Origin: Nonomuraea sp. SYSU D8015
GTDB taxonomy: Bacteria > Actinomycetota > Actinomycetes > Streptosporangiales > Streptosporangiaceae
NCBI RefSeq assembly: GCF_008065375.1
Contig: NZ_VJYI01000013.1
Location: 186,001-250,000 of the forward strand
DNA length: 64,000 nt
Direction: 5' to 3'
Shown here: positions 23,959 to 32,068 of the stretch, in pieces
How positions within the stretch are numbered: position 1 is the first letter of the stretch
Layout: every line of letters starts with the position of its first letter
Notes under the pieces: generated by a model
The model's input: the letters and a program-made list of their open reading frames with translations, nothing else
Databases searched by the model: none
Told to the model about the DNA's origin: nothing
Position numbers and translations under genes: made by a program

Positions 23959-25209
23959 ATGGAAACAGTGGACCTGGCCCGCCTGCAGTTCGCGCTCACC
24001 GCAGGCGCGCACTTTCTCTTCGTCGCGCTGACGCTCGGCCTGGCGACCCTGGTGGCCGTCGTCCAGACCAGGGCGACGTCGACCGGCAGCCCGCTGCATA
24101 TGCGGATGACGCGGTTCTGGGGTCAGCTTTACATCATCAACTACGCCATGGGCATCGTCACAGGCCTGGTGATGGAGTTCCAGCTCGGGTTGTCGTGGAG
24201 CGGCCTCACCGAGTACGCGGGCAACGTCTTCGGCTCGGCGCTGGCGATCGAGACGCTGGTGGCGTTCTTCATCGAGTCCACCTTCCTGGGACTGTGGATC
24301 TTCGGTTGGAACAAGCTCAACCGATGGGCGCACCTGGCGCTGATCTGGATCGTCACGCTGACCGCCTACGCGTCGGCGTTCTGGATCATGATCGCGAACG
24401 GCTTCCTGCAGAACCCGGTCGGCCACGTCGTGGAGGGCGGCACGCTGCGGCTGGTCGACTTCGGGGCGATGGTGGCCAACCCGGCAGCGCAGGTGGCCTT
24501 CCTGCACATCCTGAGCGGCGCCATGATCGTCGGCGGGTTCTTCATGGCCGGGGTGAGCGCGTACCACCTGCGCAAGCGGACCGACGAGCAGGACTTCTTC
24601 CGCAAGTCGCTGCGGATCGGGATCGGGGTGGCGCTGCCCGCGACGTTCTTCGCCGCGTCCTTCGGCGGCATGAGCTTCGAGACCCTGCAGCCGACGAAGA
24701 TCGCCGCCTGGGTGGGCAGCCCGGAGCGGCTGGCCGAGGCCCAGGCCCAGATGGTGGCCAGGTTCGGCCCCGGCGACTACCTGCCGCCGGTGGAGTGGGT
24801 GCAGGGCGGAGGGCTCACGATGGTGATCCTGTTCGTCGTGATGATGCTGGTCGCCACGGTCAGCTGCGTGCTGATGGCCTTCCGGGCGGCCGTTCGCGGA
24901 TTCCGGCTCTGGCATGGGCTGCTGACCCTGATGATCCCGGTCCCGTTCGTCACCATGATTGCCGGTTGGATCTTCCGCGAGATGGGGCGCCAGCCCTGGG
25001 CCGTGTACGGGCTCCTCAAGACGGCCGATGCGATGTCGCCCGTCACGGAGGCCCAGATGCGGTTCTCGATCACCGCCTTCGCGGCCGTGTTCTCGGTCCT
25101 GATCGTCATCAACTACTGGCTGCTGGCCAGGCACGCCCGCCGCGGGCCCGGCGCTGTCGCGCTGGGCGACCGCCCGATCGACGCCCCCGTCCCCGCACCG
25201 ACCTTCTGA
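23959..25209 (+). CDS. cydA: Cytochrome bd oxidase subunit I
   Basis: 416 residues, a short-Q-loop CydA with about nine membrane helices. The haem-ligand His near residue 18 (LTAGAHFLFVALTLG), the helix with AFLHILSGAMIVGG and the quinol-site signature GWIFREMGRQPWAVYGLLKT are conserved, apart from the usual TE pair, which reads RE. The enzyme transfers electrons from menaquinol to O2 with high affinity in the cytoplasmic membrane. cydB follows after 9 bp. The cydCD assembly transporter is not in the window. Confidence 0.95.
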   Translation: METVDLARLQFALTAGAHFLFVALTLGLATLVAVVQTRATSTGSPLHMRMTRFWGQLYIINYAMGIVTGLVMEFQLGLSWSGLTEYAGNVFGSALAIETLVAFFIESTFLGLWIFGWNKLNRWAHLALIWIVTLTAYASAFWIMIANGFLQNPVGHVVEGGTLRLVDFGAMVANPAAQVAFLHILSGAMIVGGFFMAGVSAYHLRKRTDEQDFFRKSLRIGIGVALPATFFAASFGGMSFETLQPTKIAAWVGSPERLAEAQAQMVARFGPGDYLPPVEWVQGGGLTMVILFVVMMLVATVSCVLMAFRAAVRGFRLWHGLLTLMIPVPFVTMIAGWIFREMGRQPWAVYGLLKTADAMSPVTEAQMRFSITAFAAVFSVLIVINYWLLARHARRGPGAVALGDRPIDAPVPAPTF

Positions 25210-25218
25210 GGAGCCGTC

Positions 25219-25986
25219 ATGGAGATCTTCATTCTCGCCTTCTTCGCACTCGGCTACCTCGTGCTGGCCGGAGCCGACATCGGGGTCGGCATGACGCTGC
25301 CGTACCTGGGCCGGTCGGCGGCCGAGCGGCGCGAGGTGATCGCCGCGATCGCGCCGTTCTTCCTGGGCAACGAGGTGTGGCTGGTGGCGACGGGCGGCGT
25401 GCTCGTGGGGCTGTTCCCCGAGCTGGAGGGCGAGTTGCTGAGCGGCAACTACACGCTCGTCGTGACGCTGCTGCTGGCGTGGGTCGTCCGCGACATGGGG
25501 CTGTGGCTGCGCGGGCGGCTGCCGGGATCGGGCTGGCAGACGTTCTGGGACGGCGCCGTCGTGGCCGGCAGCTGGGGGCTGGCGCTGAGCTGGGGGCTGC
25601 TGCTCAGCCACGTCCTGCTCGGAATGGAGGGGCCGGTCGCGGTGCTGCCCGCCCTGGTGCTGGCCGCGCTGTTCGCCACGCACGGGCTGACGTTCGCGGC
25701 GCTGCGGCTGCGCGGGGTGCTGCGGGAGCGGGCGGCCGTCCTGTCCGGCGGGGCCGGGCACGGGAGTTCCGTCGGGCCCGGGGTGGACGTCCGCACGTAC
25801 GCGCTCACGTCGGCGGCGCTGCTGACCGTCGGGACGCTGGCCGGGCTGCAGCTGCCGCTGCACCCGGGCCCGGCGGGCTCCTTCCTGGTGCCGGTGATCC
25901 TGGTGCTGATCCCGCCGCTGGTGGCCGCCCAGGGCTGGGTGTGGTGGACCTTCCGGCACCGGGTGACCGGCCCGTCCTACCTTTGA
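25219..25986 (+). CDS. cydB: Cytochrome bd oxidase subunit II, short form
   Basis: 255 residues, shorter than the usual 330-380. The N-terminal half has the CydB signatures LAGADIGVGMTLPYLGR and FFLGNEVWLVATGGVL; the C-terminal helices end at RHRVTGPSYL. About seven hydrophobic segments are visible. It forms the heterodimer with CydA, with which it is co-transcribed. Its 3' end overlaps the convergent hydrolase gene by 10 bp. The reduced length may be a lineage feature rather than truncation, since the frame ends cleanly. Confidence 0.88.
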   Translation: MEIFILAFFALGYLVLAGADIGVGMTLPYLGRSAAERREVIAAIAPFFLGNEVWLVATGGVLVGLFPELEGELLSGNYTLVVTLLLAWVVRDMGLWLRGRLPGSGWQTFWDGAVVAGSWGLALSWGLLLSHVLLGMEGPVAVLPALVLAALFATHGLTFAALRLRGVLRERAAVLSGGAGHGSSVGPGVDVRTYALTSAALLTVGTLAGLQLPLHPGPAGSFLVPVILVLIPPLVAAQGWVWWTFRHRVTGPSYL

Positions 25987-26729
25987 ACGAAGTCCCGGAT
26001 CAGGGCCGCGACCTCGGCCGGGCGCTCGTGCAGGACGACGTGACCGCTGTCCAGCTCGGCGTACTCGCTGCCGGGGATGGCGGCGTGCAGCGCCCGGGCG
26101 TGCTCGACCGGGATGAGGTAGTCCCGGGTGTTGCCGATCACCAGCGTGGGCGCGGTGATCTTCGGCAGCAGGTCCCTGAGGTCCACCCTGAGGTCCAGCT
26201 CGATCTGGCGCACCGTGCCGCGTGGTGGCTCGCCCACCAGCGCGTCGGCGCCGAGCCGGCTCACGAAATCCGGGCTGAACGCGACGAGCGGGCCGTACGC
26301 GGCGAAGCTCTCCGGGGCGGTGGCGGCCAGGCGGGCCCAGGTGCGCAGGCCGAGCTCCAGCCGGGAATCGGCCAGGTGCGTCCAGCCGGCGATCAGAACC
26401 AGACGTCTGACCAGCTCCGGCCGCTCGGCCGCGACCGCCGCGGCCACGGCGGCGCCCAGCGAGAAGCCGACCAGGTCCGACGGGCCCTCGAACGCCGCGG
26501 CGACCTGCCCGGCGAGCAGGTCGAGCGTGAGGTCGCCGCCGGGGTCGGCGGTCTGGCCGCTGCCTGCGTAGTCGGGGGTGATGACGGTGCGGATGTCGGT
26601 GAAGGCCGGCACGAGGTGGGCCCAGTTGGTGACGGCGTCGCCGCCGGTGCCGTGCACCAGGACGAGGCCGGGGCCGGCGCCCTGCCGGTTGTAGTGGACG
26701 TCGCCGGAGGTGTGGGTGGCCGTAGGCAT
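25977..26729 (-). CDS. Alpha/beta hydrolase
   Basis: 250 residues. The oxyanion-hole HGTGG motif follows LVLV, the nucleophile elbow is VGFSLGAAV with Ser as nucleophile, and the closing His is in LDSGHVVLHERP. The acid lies near NTRDYLIPVEHA. It belongs to the broad esterase/lactonase/haloperoxidase-like group. The gene starts 10 bp after the SDR gene on the same strand and is controlled with it by the TetR regulator at 27540. Natural substrate unknown. Confidence 0.88.
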   Translation of the reverse strand: MPTATHTSGDVHYNRQGAGPGLVLVHGTGGDAVTNWAHLVPAFTDIRTVITPDYAGSGQTADPGGDLTLDLLAGQVAAAFEGPSDLVGFSLGAAVAAAVAAERPELVRRLVLIAGWTHLADSRLELGLRTWARLAATAPESFAAYGPLVAFSPDFVSRLGADALVGEPPRGTVRQIELDLRVDLRDLLPKITAPTLVIGNTRDYLIPVEHARALHAAIPGSEYAELDSGHVVLHERPAEVAALIRDFVQR

Positions 26730-26739
26730 TTCGGTGCTC

Positions 26740-27474
26740 CTAGAGGTTGCCGCCGCCGGTGGCGTCGATGGTGCTGCCGGTGATGAAGCTCGCCTGGTCC
26801 GAGGCCAGGAACGCGACCGCGTTCGCGATCTCGTCCGCCCGGCCGATCCGGTTGAGTGCGTGCCGGCTCGCCGCGTACGCCTCCGCCTCAGGGTTACCGC
26901 GCAGCCAGCCCGCGTTGGCGTCGGTGTCGATGATGCCGGGGGCGACGTTGTTGACCGTGATGCCGCGTGGGCCGAGTTCTTTGGCCAGGGCCAGCGTGAA
27001 CACCTGCACCGCGCCCTTGGTCATCGCGTACGCGATGCCCTCCGGGAAGGCGATGCGGGTCGCACCAGAGGTGATGTTGACGATCCTGCCCCCGTCGGGG
27101 ATCAACGGCAGCAGTCGCTGGGTGAGGAAGAACAGCCCTTTGACGTTCACGGCGAAGACCCGATCGTACGTCTCCGGCGTCTCCGCCCCGATGGGCCCCG
27201 AGCCCGCGATACCGGCGTTGTTGACCAGCACGTCGAGCACGGGCGCCGCGTCTTGGAGCCGCTCGGCGAGCCGGCGGACGTCGTCGTGCGCGCCCAGGTC
27301 GGCGCGGACGGCGAAGGCGCTGCCCCCGCCCTCCTCGATGCGGCCGACCACCTCTTTGGCGGAGGTCTCGTCGGCCGTGTACGTCACGGCCACGCGGAAG
27401 CCGTCACCCGCCAGGCGCAGTGCGATGGCGCGGCCGATGCCCCTGCTCCCTCCCGTCACCAGGGCGGTCCTCAT
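26740..27474 (-). CDS. Short-chain dehydrogenase/reductase
   Basis: 244 residues, classical SDR. The cofactor motif is TGGSRGIGRAIALRL, the NAG motif is VNNAGIAG, and the catalytic Ser-Tyr-Lys reads NITSGATR with YAMTKGA. The C-terminal segment FITGSTIDATGGGNL is typical. An Arg in the first loop suggests NADPH preference. It is the first gene of a two-gene operon with the hydrolase and is divergent from a TetR gene with twin operators between. Confidence 0.93.
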   Translation of the reverse strand: MRTALVTGGSRGIGRAIALRLAGDGFRVAVTYTADETSAKEVVGRIEEGGGSAFAVRADLGAHDDVRRLAERLQDAAPVLDVLVNNAGIAGSGPIGAETPETYDRVFAVNVKGLFFLTQRLLPLIPDGGRIVNITSGATRIAFPEGIAYAMTKGAVQVFTLALAKELGPRGITVNNVAPGIIDTDANAGWLRGNPEAEAYAASRHALNRIGRADEIANAVAFLASDQASFITGSTIDATGGGNL

Positions 27475-27485
27475 GGAGAATCCTT

Positions 27486-27531
27486 TCTATAGCGATCGAT
27501 ACAGAAACCATAACATAGCGATCGCTATAGA
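27486..27531. promoter_or_regulatory. Twin TetR operators and overlapping divergent promoters
   Basis: ATAGCGATCGCTAT (27515-27528) is a perfect 14-bp palindrome; ATAGCGATCGATAC (27489-27502) is a degenerate second copy 26 bp away. Each overlaps a TATAGA -10 box: 27526-27531 rightward, whose ATG at 27540 would be leaderless, and 27486-27491 on the minus strand for the SDR gene. One regulator can therefore shut both promoters. Confidence 0.65.
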
Positions 27532-27539
27532 ATTGGCGC

Positions 27540-28145
27540 ATGGCGAGGCAGCGGGCATTCGACAGGGACGTGGCGCTGGAGACCGCGTTGCGGACGTTCT
27601 GGCGGCACGGCTACGAGGCGACCTCGATCGCCGAGCTCACCGCCGCGATGGGGATCAGGCCGCCCAGCCTGTACGCGGCCTTCGGGGACAAGCGGCGGCT
27701 CTTCGAGGAGGTCGTGGGCCGCTACCAGCAGACCCACGGCGCCTTCACGACCCGCGCGCTGACCGAGGAGCCGACCGGCCGGCAGGCGATCGAGCGGGTG
27801 CTGCGGGAGGCGGCCGCCGAGTACACGAGCGAGGAGCACCCGAGGGGCTGCCTGATCATCTCGGCGGCGGTGAACTGCGGACCCGCATCCGCTGAGGTGG
27901 AGGAGCTGCTCCGCGGGTTCCGGGAGGAGGCCAAGGCGGCGCTGAAGCGGCGCATCGACGACGACGCGGCCGCGGGGCTCATCCCCGCCGGCACGGACAC
28001 GGCGGGGCTGGCCACGTTCTACGCCGCGGTGATCCAGGGCATGTCCACGCAGGCACGCGACGGCGCCGGGCACGCCGACCTGCTGCGCATCGCCGCGCTC
28101 GCCATGTCGGCCTGGCCGGTCGGCCGCCGGGAGGGCGTCGGGTGA
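27540..28145 (+). CDS. TetR-family regulator of the SDR/hydrolase operon
   Basis: 201 residues. The N-terminal domain reads FDRDVALETALRTFWRHGYE, then TSIAELTAAMGIRPPSLYAA with FGDKRRLFEEVV, the standard TetR HTH. The C-terminal part has a Cys in EEHPRGCLIISAAVNC, seen in YxaF/AcrR-like regulators of quinone or electrophile response; a redox role is speculative. Divergent from the SDR gene, with twin palindromes overlapping both promoters. Confidence 0.93.
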   Translation: MARQRAFDRDVALETALRTFWRHGYEATSIAELTAAMGIRPPSLYAAFGDKRRLFEEVVGRYQQTHGAFTTRALTEEPTGRQAIERVLREAAAEYTSEEHPRGCLIISAAVNCGPASAEVEELLRGFREEAKAALKRRIDDDAAAGLIPAGTDTAGLATFYAAVIQGMSTQARDGAGHADLLRIAALAMSAWPVGRREGVG

Positions 28146-28161
28146 CCCAGGCCGGGCTCCG

Positions 28162-29829
28162 CTACTGGGCCTTGACCGAGGCGTCCTCTGGGGGGACCTC
28201 TGGCGGCGAGGCGCGCAGCCAGCGGCAGCCGTGCGGGCCCAGTGGCAGGCGCGCCGTCCCGTCGTCCGCGACCTCCAGCGTGTCGTCCACCAGCAGGTCC
28301 GTCAGCTGGCAGCGCTCCAGCCCGGCCAGCGTCACCTCCACGTCTAATGCCGTGTCGCAGAGATTGTGCGCCACCACGACCGTGGCGCGGTCGACGTCGC
28401 AGCGGTGGGCGAGGACCGCGTGGTGACCGGTGTCCAGCACCGTGGAGTCGCCCCATGCCAGCTCCGGACACTCTCGGTAGCGCTCGATGAGGAGCTGGAA
28501 CCAGCGCAGGAGGGAGTTGGTGTCCCGCTTCTGATCGGCCACGTTCACCCGGTCGGGCGCGAAGGCGCCCTCGGGGACCTCCCGCACCGGCGCCGCCTCC
28601 CCCTGGGTGAAGCCGCCGTCGCCGGACCACTGCATCGGGATGCGGACCGCCATCCGACCTTCCTCGTCGAGGTTCTCCCCTAACCCGATCTCCTCGCCGT
28701 AGAAGATCACGGGAGTGCCGGGCAGCGAGAACAGCAGGCTGTAGGCCATCTTGATGCGCCGCAGGTCGCCACCGAGCATGGTGGGCAGGCGGCGGCGCAG
28801 CCCGCGGCCGAAGATCTGCATGCTCTCGTGCGGGCCGAAGGCCTGGAAGACCTCCTGCCGCTCCTCCTCGCTCAGCTTGTCGAGGGTGAGCTCGTCGTGG
28901 TTGCGCAGGAACATGGCCCACTGGCAGTCCTTCGGCGGCTTGGGGCGCTCGCGGAGGGCGGCGGCGAGGGGGCGGGCGTCCTGGCGGGCCATCGCGAGCC
29001 ACGCCTTCTGCATGCCGACGAAGTCGAAGCACATGGTGATCTGGTCGCCGAGGCCGTCGCCGAAGTAGCCGGTCAGGTCCTTGTACGGGAGGTTGACCTC
29101 GCCCAGCAGGATCGACCCGCCCTTGCGCCGGGTCATGAACGCCCGCAGGTCCTGCAGGAACTCGTGCGGGTCGGCCAGCTTGGGGTTGACGTTCTCGATG
29201 AGGAACGGGACGGCGTCCACGCGGAAGCCCGACAGGCCCAGCTCCATCCAGAACCCGAGTATGCGCGCGATCTCGTCCCTGACTTCGGGGTTGCCGACGT
29301 TCAGGTCCGGCTGGTGCCGGTAGAAGCTGTGCAGGTAGTACTGGCCCGAGCCTTCGTCGTACTCCCAGAAGGAGCTCTCCTTGTCGGGGAAGACCACCTG
29401 GCTGGGGTCGTCCGGCTCGGGGGTGTCGGACCAGACGTACCAGTCGCGCATCGGCGAGTCCTTGCTCTTGCGCGCCTCCTTGAACCACGGGTGCTGGTCG
29501 GAGGTGTGGTTCACGACCAGGTCCGCGATCACTCGCAGGCCGCGGTCGTGCGCGGTGCGCATGAATTCCACGAAGTCGCCCAGCGTCCCCAAGCGCGGGT
29601 CGATGCTGTAGAAGTCGGTGATGTCGTAGCCGTCGTCCCGGTTGGGGGTGGGGAAGAACGGCATGAGCCAGAGGCAGGTCACGCCGAGCCCGGCGAGATA
29701 GTCGATCTGCTGCGTCAGCCCGTGGAAGTCGCCCACGCCGTCGCCGTTGCCGTCCTTGAACGTCTCCACGTCCAGGCAGTAGACGACGGCATTCTTGTAC
29801 CAGACGTCGGAGGTGTACGTCAGTCGCAT
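28162..29829 (-). CDS. GH13 alpha-glucan enzyme, trehalose-synthase-like
   Basis: 555 residues of the GH13 alpha-amylase superfamily. It begins WYKNAVVYCLDVETFKDGNG with the TreS-type LTQQIDYLAGLGVTCLWLMP. The four catalytic regions are complete: DLVVNHTSDQHP, nucleophile Asp in GFRVDAVPFL, acid/base Glu in ILLGEVNLP, and the transition-state Asp in FLRNHDELTL. A C-terminal beta domain follows. Sequence is closest to maltose alpha-D-glucosyltransferase (trehalose synthase), but a related hydrolase cannot be excluded. No signal peptide, so it is cytoplasmic. No maltokinase domain is fused. Confidence 0.82.
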   Translation of the reverse strand: MRLTYTSDVWYKNAVVYCLDVETFKDGNGDGVGDFHGLTQQIDYLAGLGVTCLWLMPFFPTPNRDDGYDITDFYSIDPRLGTLGDFVEFMRTAHDRGLRVIADLVVNHTSDQHPWFKEARKSKDSPMRDWYVWSDTPEPDDPSQVVFPDKESSFWEYDEGSGQYYLHSFYRHQPDLNVGNPEVRDEIARILGFWMELGLSGFRVDAVPFLIENVNPKLADPHEFLQDLRAFMTRRKGGSILLGEVNLPYKDLTGYFGDGLGDQITMCFDFVGMQKAWLAMARQDARPLAAALRERPKPPKDCQWAMFLRNHDELTLDKLSEEERQEVFQAFGPHESMQIFGRGLRRRLPTMLGGDLRRIKMAYSLLFSLPGTPVIFYGEEIGLGENLDEEGRMAVRIPMQWSGDGGFTQGEAAPVREVPEGAFAPDRVNVADQKRDTNSLLRWFQLLIERYRECPELAWGDSTVLDTGHHAVLAHRCDVDRATVVVAHNLCDTALDVEVTLAGLERCQLTDLLVDDTLEVADDGTARLPLGPHGCRWLRASPPEVPPEDASVKAQ

Positions 29830-29857
29830 CCGTCCCGGCTACCCGTGAGCGATGCGT

Positions 29858-30799
29858 TCAGGCCAGCGTGCGGATCGCGTCCTCCACCAGCCGCCAGAAC
29901 CGCTCGACGTCCATACCGGTGGCGACGTTCGCGTTGGGCTCGCGCATGAGCTTGCCGATCAGGTCCACGCTGGTCGCGCCGGCCGTCTCGGTGCCGTGCA
30001 GCTCGATGTCGAGCCGGGCCCGCACGGTGGTGACCGTGGCGGCCTCGGCCACCAGTGCGACCGCGATCGGGTCGTGCAGGGGAGCCTCGGGCATGCCCTG
30101 GTCGGTCTCGTACGTGGAGTTGAAGAAGTCCAGCAGCTCGACGCCGAAGGCGGCGGTCTTGTTGCCGATCGCGCCGATCCCGGCGATGACCTCCTGGGTG
30201 ACGAGCGCCTGGTGGGTGACGTTCAGACCGATCATGGTGAACGGCGGCCCGGACCCGAGCACGATCGACGCGGCCTCGGGGTCGCACCAGGAGTTGAACT
30301 CGGCGTACGGCGTGACGTTGCCCCGGGCGGTGGAGCCGCCCATCCAGACGATCTCCCTGATCTTCGACATCCTGTCCGGATATATCCGGGCGAACATGGC
30401 GATGTTCGTCAGCGGGCCGGTGGCGACGATCGTCACGTCGTCGGCGGCGTCCACGGTGTCCCTGATGAGCTCGATCGCGGGCCGCGGATCCGCCGCCACA
30501 TCAGGCGGCGGCAGCTCCGGGCCGCCGAGCGCGTTGGCGCCGTGGATCCGCTCGGCGGGGGACAGCGCGCGGACCAGCGGGCCGGGGGCGCCCGGCGAGA
30601 TCGGCACGTCGGTGATGCCCGCCAGCGAGGTCACGACCCGGGCGTTGTAGGTGGTGTGGGCCAGCCGGCCGTTGCCGCCGACGGTGGTGATCGCCCGCAG
30701 GTCGATCGCCGGGTGCCCGGCGGCCAGCCAGATCGCGAAGACGTCGTCGTGGCCGGGGTCGCAGTCGAGGATGAGGGGGATCGGCGCCTGGGCGTTCAT
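29858..30799 (-). CDS. Inosine/uridine-preferring nucleoside hydrolase family protein
   Basis: 313 residues from ATG 30799 (AGGGGAACA upstream). The calcium-binding N-terminal motif is LILDCDPGHDDVFAIW, with further ligand residues in VATGPLTNIAMF and the C-terminal HDPIAVAL. Family enzymes cleave the N-glycosidic bond of ribonucleosides in salvage. Nothing in the neighbourhood defines the nucleoside. Transcribed toward the GH13 gene, but the two are 28 bp apart and may share a transcript. Confidence 0.92.
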   Translation of the reverse strand: MNAQAPIPLILDCDPGHDDVFAIWLAAGHPAIDLRAITTVGGNGRLAHTTYNARVVTSLAGITDVPISPGAPGPLVRALSPAERIHGANALGGPELPPPDVAADPRPAIELIRDTVDAADDVTIVATGPLTNIAMFARIYPDRMSKIREIVWMGGSTARGNVTPYAEFNSWCDPEAASIVLGSGPPFTMIGLNVTHQALVTQEVIAGIGAIGNKTAAFGVELLDFFNSTYETDQGMPEAPLHDPIAVALVAEAATVTTVRARLDIELHGTETAGATSVDLIGKLMREPNANVATGMDVERFWRLVEDAIRTLA

Positions 30800-30896
30800 T
30801 GTTCCCCTTATAGATCCCGCGGCCCCGTCTGTCGATCCCGGACGACTCCGCTCGTGTAGTTCATGAAGTGAGCCACGCGAAAGGAGCGACCTCGCG

Positions 30897-31325
30897 ATGT
30901 CGTTCACCGAAGAAGAGATCGCCTACTTGCAGTCGCAGCCGCTCGCCCGGCTGGCGACCCTGTCGGACGACGGGCAGCCGGACGTGGTGCCGGTCGCGTT
31001 CGAGTTCGACGGGACGGGCTTCTGGATCGGGGGTTCAGGGGAGGAGGTCCTGCGGACCCGCAAGTTCCGCAACGTGAGGGCGGGCCATCTCAAGGTCGCC
31101 CTGGTCGTGGACGACCTGGTGTCCTTGGACCCCTTCGCGGCGCGCGGCGTGCGCGTGTACGGCCGGGCCGGGCAGCCGGTCGAACGGGTCGGCATGGTCG
31201 GTCCCGGCCTCTACACCCGCATCACGCCGACCGTGTCGTGGAGCTGGAACCTGGCGGGCGAGCCGGTCGGCGAGACCTGGTACGAGTCCCGGCGGGCCGA
31301 ACACCGTCAGGTGCCGGGCGAATAG
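30897..31325 (+). CDS. PPOX-class (F420/FMN) oxidoreductase
   Basis: 142 residues. The split-barrel flavin/F420-binding fold is shown by FTEEEIAYLQSQPLARLATL, SDDGQPDVVPVAFEFDGTGF and TRKFRNVRAGHLKVALVVDD. Actinobacterial relatives use coenzyme F420 or FMN to reduce small substrates. An AAAGGAG site precedes the ATG. The substrate is unknown. Confidence 0.85.
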   Translation: MSFTEEEIAYLQSQPLARLATLSDDGQPDVVPVAFEFDGTGFWIGGSGEEVLRTRKFRNVRAGHLKVALVVDDLVSLDPFAARGVRVYGRAGQPVERVGMVGPGLYTRITPTVSWSWNLAGEPVGETWYESRRAEHRQVPGE

Positions 31326-31400
31326 GTCGGTGTCGGCCCGCCGCAGTACCTTCGCCCAGTGGGCCCGCGACCACGCGGCCGACTTCCTCGGGGAGGCGGC

Positions 31401-32013
31401 ATGACCATCCTGGCGACGGGGGCGACCGGCGTCGTGGGCCGAGGCGTCGTGGGCCGAGGCGTCGTGGGCCGAGGCGTCGTCGCCGAGCTGCTCAAGGCCG
31501 GCCGCACCGTACGCGCTCTGACCCGCCGCCCCGCCACCGCGGGGTTGCCCGGCGAGGTGGAGGTGTACGAAGGGGACCTGGATCGTCCGGAGTCCGTACG
31601 GGCGGCGCTCGCGGGCGTGGAGCGGCTGTACCTGTTCCCGGTGGCGCATACCGCCGCCGAGGTCGTCGCGCTGGCCGTGGAGTCCGGGGTGCGGCGGATC
31701 GTGGACCTCTCGGGCGCCGGGGCCGAGGACGAGCTCTTCGAGGACGGTTACCGAGTGGTGGAGCGGGCCGTGGAGGCGTCTCGGCGAGCGGGTGCGGTTC
31801 GAGGAGCAGGAGCCGGTGGCGGCGCGGGAGCAGTGGACCAGGGACGGATATCCGGCCGAGGTGGGGGACTGGCTCTTCGGCATGTGGGCGGAGTCGGCCC
31901 GTGAGCCCGCCCCGGTGAACGAGGAGTGGGCCGCCGTCGTCCCCCGCCTCACGGGTCGCCCGGCGCGGACCTTCGCGGAATGGGCCGCCGAGCACGCCCC
32001 CGCGTTCCGCTAG
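31401..32013 (+). pseudogene. NmrA/NAD(P)-binding oxidoreductase, broken
   Basis: Remnant of an NAD(P)H-binding SDR-like gene. The N-terminal Rossmann part starts MTILATGATGVVGRGV and continues normally (AELLKAGRTVRALTRRP, YEGDLDRPESVRAAL, RIVDLSGAGAEDE), but the glycine-rich loop is stretched by a 15-bp tandem repeat. After VERAVEASRRAG the frame is lost, and the family's C-terminal end (RFEEQEPVAAREQW to RPARTFAEWAAEHAP) continues in another frame from about 31792. About 70 central residues are missing, so there has been a deletion with a frameshift. Confidence 0.75.
31428..31480 (+). repeat. 15-bp tandem repeat in the NmrA-like remnant
   Basis: GGCGTCGTGGGCCGA is repeated three full times (31428-31442, 31443-31457, 31458-31472) plus 8 bp. 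It encodes GVVGR copies and lengthens the cofactor-binding loop. Exact identity between copies suggests recent slippage. Confidence 0.9.
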
Positions 32014-32068
32014 TCCCTGCCGACAAGGGGGTACGGAGGTTCGTAGGCTTATTCCGTACCCCCGGCAT

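Noticed and set aside
23461..25959. A minus-strand frame of more than 800 codons across the response regulator and cydAB
   Set aside because: Runs antisense to well-conserved membrane and receiver domains and has no recognisable motif; high GC keeps the shadow frame open.
28162..29829. Naming the GH13 enzyme treS with certainty
   Set aside because: TreS-like N-terminal sequence is present, but related GH13 subfamilies share these motifs and there is no pep2/glgE neighbour to support the name.
31428..31480. CRISPR-like repeats
   Set aside because: The 15-bp units are directly adjacent without spacers and lie in frame in a coding remnant, so they are simple tandem slippage. The repeats at 46303 and 42251 are rejected for the same reason.
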